A DNA stretch of 36,862 nt from Pseudomonas piscis (GTDB lineage Bacteria; Pseudomonadota; Gammaproteobacteria; Pseudomonadales; Pseudomonadaceae): the NCBI RefSeq assembly GCF_009380155.1, contig NZ_WHUV01000011.1, positions 1-36,862 on the forward strand. Reading direction: 5' to 3'. The notes below the pieces were generated by a model, which searched no databases, was not told the origin of the DNA, and was given only the letters and a program-made list of their open reading frames with translations. How positions within the stretch are numbered: position 1 is the first letter of the stretch; the number at the start of each line of letters is the position of its first letter. Made by a program: the position numbers and the translations under genes. Positions 30,010 to 36,862 of the stretch are shown here, piece by piece.

Positions 30010-30866
30010 ATACTGTAAAGACCGTGCGTGAGTTGCGCGCCGCGGTTGCTCGCGCTCGCAGCGAAGGCAAGCGTATCGGCTTCGTGCCGACCATGGGCAA
30101 CCTGCACAGCGGGCACGCCGCGCTGGTGGCCAAGGCCGCACAGCGCGTGGACTTCGTGGTCGCCAGCATCTTCGTCAACCCGCTGCAGTTCGGCGCCGGC
30201 GAAGACCTGGACAAATATCCCCGCACCCTCGCCGCCGACCAGGAAAAACTACTCCAGGCTGGCTGCCACCTGCTGTTCGCCCCCACTGTCGAAGAGATGT
30301 ACCCCGACGGCATGGCCGGACAGACCCGGGTCAGCGTTCCCCAGTTGTCCGAAGGCCTGTGCGGCGGTAGCCGCCCCGGACACTTCGAAGGGGTGGCCAC
30401 GGTGGTCAGCAAGCTGTTCAACATGGTGCAGCCCGATCTCGCGGTGTTCGGCCAGAAGGACTACCAGCAGCTGGCCGTCATCCGCGCCCTGGTACATGAC
30501 TTGAACATGCCGATCCAGATCATCGGCGAACCCACGGTGCGAGCCGAGGATGGCCTGGCGTTGTCCTCGCGCAACGGTTACCTGAGCGCAGAACAGCGGG
30601 CCATCGCCCCGGTGCTCTATCGCAGCCTGAGCCAGATCGCCGAGGCCATCCGCAATGGCGCGCGCGACTATCCGCAACTGCTGGCCGAACAGCAGCGCCT
30701 GCTGGAGGCCGCCGGCCTGCGCCAGGACTACCTGGAAATCCGCCACGCCCGGAACCTGCGCCCGGCCACCGCCGAGGACCGAGACCTGGTGATCCTGGTG
30801 GCGGCCTACCTGGGTACCACGCGCCTGATCGACAACCTGCACCTGGACCTCGACACGCCGGCCTGA
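30006..30866 (+). CDS. panC: Pantothenate synthetase
   Basis: A 286-residue enzyme joining pantoate and beta-alanine using ATP. The HIGH-type motif is in PTMGNLHSGH (near residue 28-37), with FVNPLQF, GQKDYQQLAVI and the KMSKS-like LSSRNGYL downstream. Its ATG overlaps the panB TGA (ATGA), so the genes are coupled. It ends before a strong terminator that separates it from panD. Confidence 0.96.
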   Translation: MNTVKTVRELRAAVARARSEGKRIGFVPTMGNLHSGHAALVAKAAQRVDFVVASIFVNPLQFGAGEDLDKYPRTLAADQEKLLQAGCHLLFAPTVEEMYPDGMAGQTRVSVPQLSEGLCGGSRPGHFEGVATVVSKLFNMVQPDLAVFGQKDYQQLAVIRALVHDLNMPIQIIGEPTVRAEDGLALSSRNGYLSAEQRAIAPVLYRSLSQIAEAIRNGARDYPQLLAEQQRLLEAAGLRQDYLEIRHARNLRPATAEDRDLVILVAAYLGTTRLIDNLHLDLDTPA

Positions 30867-30913
30867 TCAGCCGATTGCCCGAACCCCAACCTTCGGGCAA
30901 ACTGCCGCCCGCC

Positions 30914-30945
30914 GGGGCCTGCAGCCAAAACTGCAGGCCCCTTTT
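30914..30945 (+). terminator. panBC intrinsic terminator
   Basis: An 11-bp perfect stem (30914-30924 with 30931-30941) followed by TTTT. An additional small stem GCCCGAA/TTCGGGC precedes it (about 30878-30899). panD begins 27 bases later, so panD needs read-through or its own start. Confidence 0.85.
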
Positions 30946-30971
30946 CGAGGATCCGACCTAGGGAAAATCCC

Positions 30972-31352
30972 ATGCACGCCATCATGCTCAAGGCCAAGCT
31001 GCATCGCGCAGAAGTCACCCACGCCGTGCTTGACTACGAAGGCTCTTGCGCCATCGACGGCGACTGGCTGGACCTCTCCGGCATTCGCGAATACGAGCAG
31101 ATCCAGATCTACAACGTCGACAATGGCGAACGTTTCACCACCTACGCCATCCGTGGCGAATCCGGCTCGCGCATGATCTCGGTGAACGGCGCGGCCGCAC
31201 ACAAGGCCAAGGTCGGCGATCGGGTAATCATCTGCGCCTACGCCCACTACAGCGAAGCCGAATTGCTCAACTTCAAGCCCCGCATGCTGTACATGGCTCC
31301 CGGCAACGAGCTGAGCCACACCAGCCACGCGATTCCGGTTCAGGTCGCCTGA
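30972..31352 (+). CDS. panD: Aspartate 1-decarboxylase proenzyme
   Basis: A 126-residue pyruvoyl enzyme that makes beta-alanine from aspartate for PanC. Self-cleavage occurs between Gly24 and Ser25 (YEGSCAID), with Ser25 becoming the pyruvoyl group. Lys9, His11 and Tyr58-type residues typical of the family are present. Length is normal. It follows panC across a terminator, so all pantothenate steps from ketoisovalerate except ketopantoate reduction are encoded here. Confidence 0.96.
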   Translation: MHAIMLKAKLHRAEVTHAVLDYEGSCAIDGDWLDLSGIREYEQIQIYNVDNGERFTTYAIRGESGSRMISVNGAAAHKAKVGDRVIICAYAHYSEAELLNFKPRMLYMAPGNELSHTSHAIPVQVA

Positions 31353-31387
31353 CCCCTTAGTTTCTTCACACCGCAAGCCCATGCCGC

Positions 31388-31415
31388 GCGGTCGGTGCAA
31401 AATAGTACCGACCGC
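31388..31415 (+). repeat. 9-bp hairpin between panD and pgi
   Basis: GCGGTCGGT (31388-31396) and ACCGACCGC (31407-31415) are perfectly complementary with a 10-nt loop. No T-tract follows. It could be the 3' end of panD mRNA or part of the 230-base pgi leader, in which I see no other clear element. Confidence 0.4.
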
Positions 31416-31583
31416 AAGTCGGAGAAGGCCGAGACAGGAGCCCAGGCTGGAGTTACTGTTGTCGCCCCGGGTGATTAATCGAATCAGCACAGGGCCGAAC
31501 GCACCAAGTCCGTGAATCCAGAATGGACGTTCCGGGCTTTTCAGTGTCCAAAAGGCAGTTCAAGCAAAAGGAAAACCGCAGCG

Positions 31584-33248
31584 ATGGCGTACTACCGCAC
31601 TCCTCACGACGTTACCGCTCTGCCCGCCTGGCAAGCGTTGAAAGACCATCGCCAAGCCATGCAGGATTTCAGCATGCGCGAGGCATTCAATGCCGACCCA
31701 CAGCGCTTCAGCCAGTTCACCCTGAGCAGCTGCGGACTGTTTCTCGACTACTCCAAGAACCTGATCACCGGCCAGACCCGCGACCTGCTGGTGGACCTGG
31801 CCAAGGAAGTCGGGCTGGCCGACGCAATCAAGTCGATGATGACCGGCGAACTGGTCAACGCTTCCGAAGGCCGCCCGGCCCTGCACACCGCCCTGCGCCG
31901 CCCGGTAGGCGACAAGCTGTCGGTCAATGGCGTGAACGTCATGCCGGAAGTGCACAAGGTGCTGAACCAGATCACCGAACTGGTGGGCCGCATCCACGAC
32001 GGCCTGTGGCGCGGCTATACCGAGAAACCCATCACCGACGTGGTGAACATCGGTATCGGCGGCTCCTTCCTCGGCCCGGAGCTGGTATCCGAAGCCCTGC
32101 TGTCCTACACCCACAAGGGCGTGCGCTGCCACTACCTGGCCAATATCGACGGCAGCGAATTCCATGAGCTTTCGGCGAAGATCCGTGCAGAGACCACGCT
32201 GTTCATCGTCTCGTCCAAATCCTTCAACACCCTCGAGACCCTGAAGAACGCCCAGGCCGCACGCGTCTGGTACCTGGCCCAGGGCGGTTCCGAAGCCGAG
32301 CTGCACCGCCACTTCATCGCGGTGTCGAGCAACAACGCCGCCGCCGTGGCCTTCGGCATCCGCGAAGAGAACATCTTCCCGATGTGGGACTGGGTCGGCG
32401 GGCGCTACTCGTTGTGGTCCGCCATCGGCCTGCCGATCGCCCTGGCCATCGGCATGTCCAACTTCAAGGAACTGCTGTCCGGCGCCTACACCATGGACCA
32501 GCACTTCCAGAGCGCGCCGTTCGAGCAGAACATGCCGGTGCTGCTGGCGCTGCTGGGCGTGTGGTACGGCAACTTCTGGGGCGCGCAGAGCCACGCGATC
32601 CTGCCGTACGACCACTACCTGCGCAACATCACCAAGCACCTGCAGCAGCTGGACATGGAATCCAACGGCAAGAGCGTGCGCCAGGACGGTACCCCGGTGG
32701 GCACCGACACCGGTCCGGTGATCTGGGGCGGCGTGGGCTGCAACGGCCAGCACGCCTACCACCAGTTGCTGCACCAAGGCACCCAACTGATCCCGGCCGA
32801 CTTCATCGTGCCGATCGTCAGCTTCAACCCGGTGGCCGACCACCACCAGTGGCTGTACGCCAACTGCCTGTCCCAGAGCCAGGCGCTGATGCTCGGCAAG
32901 ACCCGCGCCGAAGCCGAGAGCGAGCTGCGCAACAAGGGCCTGAGCGAAGCCGAGGTGCAACGTCTCGCACCGCACAAGGTGATCCCCGGCAACCGGCCGA
33001 GCAACACCCTGGTGGTCGAGCGCATCAGCCCACGGCGTCTTGGCGCGCTGGTGGCGCTCTACGAGCACAAGGTGTTCGTGCAGAGCGTGATCTGGGGCAT
33101 CAACGCCTTCGACCAATGGGGCGTGGAGCTGGGCAAGGAGCTGGGCAAGGGCGTCTACGGTCGCCTGGTGGGCAGCGACGAAACCAGCGCCGAGGATGCC
33201 TCGACCCAGGGGCTGATCAACTACTTCCGCGGTCGTCATCGCGGCTGA
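31584..33248 (+). CDS. pgi: Glucose-6-phosphate isomerase
   Basis: A 554-residue enzyme interconverting glucose-6-phosphate and fructose-6-phosphate; in pseudomonads it works mainly in gluconeogenesis and the cyclic Entner-Doudoroff route. Substrate motifs GIGGSFLGPELV and VSSKSFNTLET, the catalytic Glu region (NGKSVRQDGTPV, then GGVGCNGQHAYHQLLHQG) and the C-terminal FDQWGVELGK are intact. ATG 31584 has AAGGA about 11 bases upstream. The open frame extends 24 codons further, but without family support. Confidence 0.96.
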   Translation: MAYYRTPHDVTALPAWQALKDHRQAMQDFSMREAFNADPQRFSQFTLSSCGLFLDYSKNLITGQTRDLLVDLAKEVGLADAIKSMMTGELVNASEGRPALHTALRRPVGDKLSVNGVNVMPEVHKVLNQITELVGRIHDGLWRGYTEKPITDVVNIGIGGSFLGPELVSEALLSYTHKGVRCHYLANIDGSEFHELSAKIRAETTLFIVSSKSFNTLETLKNAQAARVWYLAQGGSEAELHRHFIAVSSNNAAAVAFGIREENIFPMWDWVGGRYSLWSAIGLPIALAIGMSNFKELLSGAYTMDQHFQSAPFEQNMPVLLALLGVWYGNFWGAQSHAILPYDHYLRNITKHLQQLDMESNGKSVRQDGTPVGTDTGPVIWGGVGCNGQHAYHQLLHQGTQLIPADFIVPIVSFNPVADHHQWLYANCLSQSQALMLGKTRAEAESELRNKGLSEAEVQRLAPHKVIPGNRPSNTLVVERISPRRLGALVALYEHKVFVQSVIWGINAFDQWGVELGKELGKGVYGRLVGSDETSAEDASTQGLINYFRGRHRG

Positions 33249-33260
33249 TCGCCACTCTGC

Positions 33261-33282
33261 GGGAGCCGGCTTGCCGGCTCCC
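33261..33282 (+). repeat. REP-like palindrome after pgi
   Basis: GGGAGCCGGC/GCCGGCTCCC, a 10-bp perfect stem with a TT loop, 12 bases after the stop. The core resembles the Pseudomonas REP family (GAGC-GGCTTGCC-type). No T-tract, so it would act as an mRNA-end stabiliser or weak terminator. Confidence 0.55.
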
Positions 33283-33363
33283 GTTCGGGCCCTGGCCCTT
33301 GAACCTTGCCCTCACATGCGCGCACCCTTGAGTCTTGTCGCCAAACAAGCACAAGGAGCCGTC

Positions 33364-35301
<1,938 letters not shown>

Positions 35302-35305
35302 AAGC

Positions 35306-35324
35306 GGCGCGGCCCGGCCGCGCC
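35306..35324 (+). terminator. Hairpin after acs
   Basis: An 8-bp perfect GC stem (35306-35313 with 35317-35324) four bases after the acs stop, then ATCGTTT. Weak T-tract, so partial termination at most; the next gene starts 27 bases later. Confidence 0.5.
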
Positions 35325-35351
35325 ATCGTTTCCCAACAGCAGCGAGCCGTC

Positions 35352-36218
35352 ATGGAATTCATTCGCAGCCGTATCGAAAGCCAGGTCATGAGCCTCTCCG
35401 GCCTGTCCCTGGGCCAGCTCGACCTGGAAAACCCCAAGGGCGATCCGGGTCTATTCGGTCCAGGGGCCGTTTGCTGGCAAGTGCATGCCGACTTCAGCAG
35501 CATGCTGATCGGCGGCATCAGCGCCCTGTTGCTGCAAGCCCTGCATCCCTTGGCGCTGGCCGGGGTCTGGGACCACTCCAACTTTCGCCAGGACCTGATC
35601 GGCCGCCTGCGCCGCACCGGGCAGTTCATTTCCGGGACCACCTTCGGCTCACGCCAGGACGCCCAATGGCTGATCGAGAAAGTCCGTGGCATCCACTTGC
35701 ACATCACGGGCACCGCCCCCGATGGCCGCCCCTACGCGGCCAGCGATCCAGACCTGCTGACCTGGGTCCATGTAGCTGAGGTCAGCAGTTTCCTGGCGGC
35801 CCACCTGCGCTACTTCAATCCGCGCTTGTCCGGCGCCGACCAGGATCGCTACTACGATGAAATCGCCTTGGTGGCCGAGCGCCTGGGCGCCCGCGACGTA
35901 CCCCGTTCACGACAGGCTGTGGCCGATTACCTGCAAGCCATGCGCCCGCAGTTGTTATGCGACCAGCGCAGCCGCGAAGTGCTGCGCCTGCTGCAGACCG
36001 CACCAGCCCCCAGCCGCCTGGCCAAACCCTTTGGCTCGTTGATGATGCAAGCCGGGATCGACCTGCTGCCGGACTGGGCCGGCGAGCTGCTGGGGGTCGA
36101 GCAGAGCCCGCTGCAACGCCAGCTGATCCGCGCCAGCATCAAGCGCAGCGCGCCGATGCTGCGCTGGGCGGTACGCGACAGCTCGGCCCATCGTGCCAGG
36201 CGACGCATGGGCCTGTAG
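35352..36218 (+). CDS. MpaB-family (DUF2236) oxygenase-like protein
   Basis: A 288-residue protein of the DUF2236/MpaB_C family, which includes heme-linked latex-clearing protein (Lcp) and fungal MpaB oxygenases. Visible family segments: LQALHPLALAGVWDHSNF (about residues 59-76), GTTFGSRQDAQW, and the central histidine in TWVHVAEVSSFLAAH (about residue 139), the likely heme or catalytic site. No signal peptide. The substrate is unknown and bacterial members are mostly uncharacterised. It lies between acetyl-CoA synthetase and a thiolase, which hints at acyl or lipid metabolism but proves nothing. Confidence 0.85.
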   Translation: MEFIRSRIESQVMSLSGLSLGQLDLENPKGDPGLFGPGAVCWQVHADFSSMLIGGISALLLQALHPLALAGVWDHSNFRQDLIGRLRRTGQFISGTTFGSRQDAQWLIEKVRGIHLHITGTAPDGRPYAASDPDLLTWVHVAEVSSFLAAHLRYFNPRLSGADQDRYYDEIALVAERLGARDVPRSRQAVADYLQAMRPQLLCDQRSREVLRLLQTAPAPSRLAKPFGSLMMQAGIDLLPDWAGELLGVEQSPLQRQLIRASIKRSAPMLRWAVRDSSAHRARRRMGL

Positions 36219-36371
36219 GCAGCGACTGACCGAGCACAACGCGACCGACCGGTTCGCGATTGGCCGGCCTCCAGGGTTGTGTGCAACCATGATTTTCAGG
36301 ACTTCCAGCGCCTGGACGACGGGTTCGCCGAACCGCTCCAGGCCCCAGCCATCGAATCTGAGGACCCGACC

Positions 36372-36862
36372 ATGCAAGACGTCGTAATCGTTGCCGCTAC
36401 CCGCACCGCCGTGGGCACCTTCCAGGGCTCGCTGGCGGCCATTCCCGCCGTCGACCTCGGCGCCGCGGTGATCCGCCAACTGCTGGCCCAGACCGGCATC
36501 GACCCGGCCCAGGTCGACGAAGTCATCATGGGCCAGGTGCTCACCGCCGGCGCCGGGCAGAACCCCGCACGCCAGGCCGCGATCAAGGCCGGCCTGCCCC
36601 ATGCCGTGCCCGCCATGACCCTGAACAAGGTCTGCGGCTCCGGCCTCAAGGCCCTGCACCTGGCCGCCCAGGCCATCCGCTGCGGCGACGCCGAGGTGAT
36701 CATCGCCGGCGGCCAGGAGAACATGAGCCTGGCCAACTACGTCCTGCCCGGCGCCCGCACCGGCCTGCGCATGGGCCACAGCCAGATGATCGACTCCATG
36801 ATCAGCGATGGCCTGTGGGATGCCTTCAACGACTATCACATGGGCATCACCGCCGAGAACCT
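36372..36862 (+). CDS. Acetyl-CoA C-acetyltransferase (thiolase), 3' end outside window
   Basis: The first 163 codons of a thiolase, with the frame running off the window. The nucleophilic cysteine is residue 88 in NKVCGSGLKAL, and GGQENMSLANYVLPGARTG is the typical acetoacetyl-CoA thiolase (AtoB/PhaA type) stretch. It condenses two acetyl-CoA or cleaves acetoacetyl-CoA. ATG 36372 is the family start. The frame is open upstream to the stop of the MpaB-family gene, with a GTG at 36279, so a longer N-terminus is formally possible. The 153-base gap before it shows a stem GGTTCG/CGAACC near 36323 and no clear promoter. Confidence 0.92.
   Translation, partial: MQDVVIVAATRTAVGTFQGSLAAIPAVDLGAAVIRQLLAQTGIDPAQVDEVIMGQVLTAGAGQNPARQAAIKAGLPHAVPAMTLNKVCGSGLKALHLAAQAIRCGDAEVIIAGGQENMSLANYVLPGARTGLRMGHSQMIDSMISDGLWDAFNDYHMGITAEN

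Noticed and set aside
31560..33239. 559-codon minus-strand frame opposite pgi
   Set aside because: Exact shadow of pgi, His/Val/Gly-rich, no ribosome binding site or domain.

Overview
The window is a chromosomal segment of a fluorescent-group Pseudomonas. It is GC-rich with uniform codon use. Gene content and order (msrPQ, pssA, ilvCHI, mrcB, cbpA, prrF, phu/hmu heme genes, dksA, gluQ, cbrAB, crcZ, pcnB, folK, panBCD, pgi, acs) follow, as I recall it, the P. aeruginosa PA4690-PA4733 neighbourhood, with some genes missing or rearranged. It is almost entirely core genome. I see no insertion sequence, prophage, CRISPR array, tRNA gene or defence island.

Layout. Positions 1-150 hold the promoter and start of the leader of a ribosomal RNA operon running leftward out of the window. 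The minus-strand block 155-10134 holds msrQ-msrP (periplasmic methionine sulfoxide repair) behind pssA, then the branched-chain amino-acid genes ilvI-ilvH-ilvC behind a long structured leader, then yqcC, a TPR lipoprotein and mrcB (PBP1b). The plus-strand block 10250-13549 holds an APH/P-loop kinase fusion, a pentapeptide-repeat protein, a TfoX C-terminal-like protein and the cAMP-binding protein CbpA. Next come a single Fur-controlled PrrF sRNA and a minus-strand heme-import operon (hmuTUV plus a ChaN lipoprotein) behind its own Fur-box promoter. No outer-membrane heme receptor is present. A Rieske protein, sfsA and an aminotransferase follow.

The right half (20091-36862) is plus-strand. dksA and gluQ lead into the carbon-catabolite control locus: cbrX, cbrA, cbrB, an array of GTAACA/TGTTAC CbrB-type operators, a sigma-54 promoter and the Hfq-titrating RNA CrcZ. 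Then come pcnB-folK, panB-panC, panD, pgi, acs, an MpaB-family oxygenase and the first part of a thiolase gene.

Regulation is the richest part of the window: stringent control (rrn promoter, DksA), iron control (two Fur promoters, PrrF), carbon control (CbrXAB-CrcZ) and several leader or RBS-associated RNA structures. I found no clearly novel multi-gene system. The least explained signals are the roughly 160-nt domain closed by a 16-nt inverted repeat upstream of ilvI, a hairpin burying the msrP Shine-Dalgarno, an almost leaderless mrcB start, overlapping sigma-70/sigma-54 promoter matches before the pentapeptide gene, and a GTAAC repeat cluster before panB.
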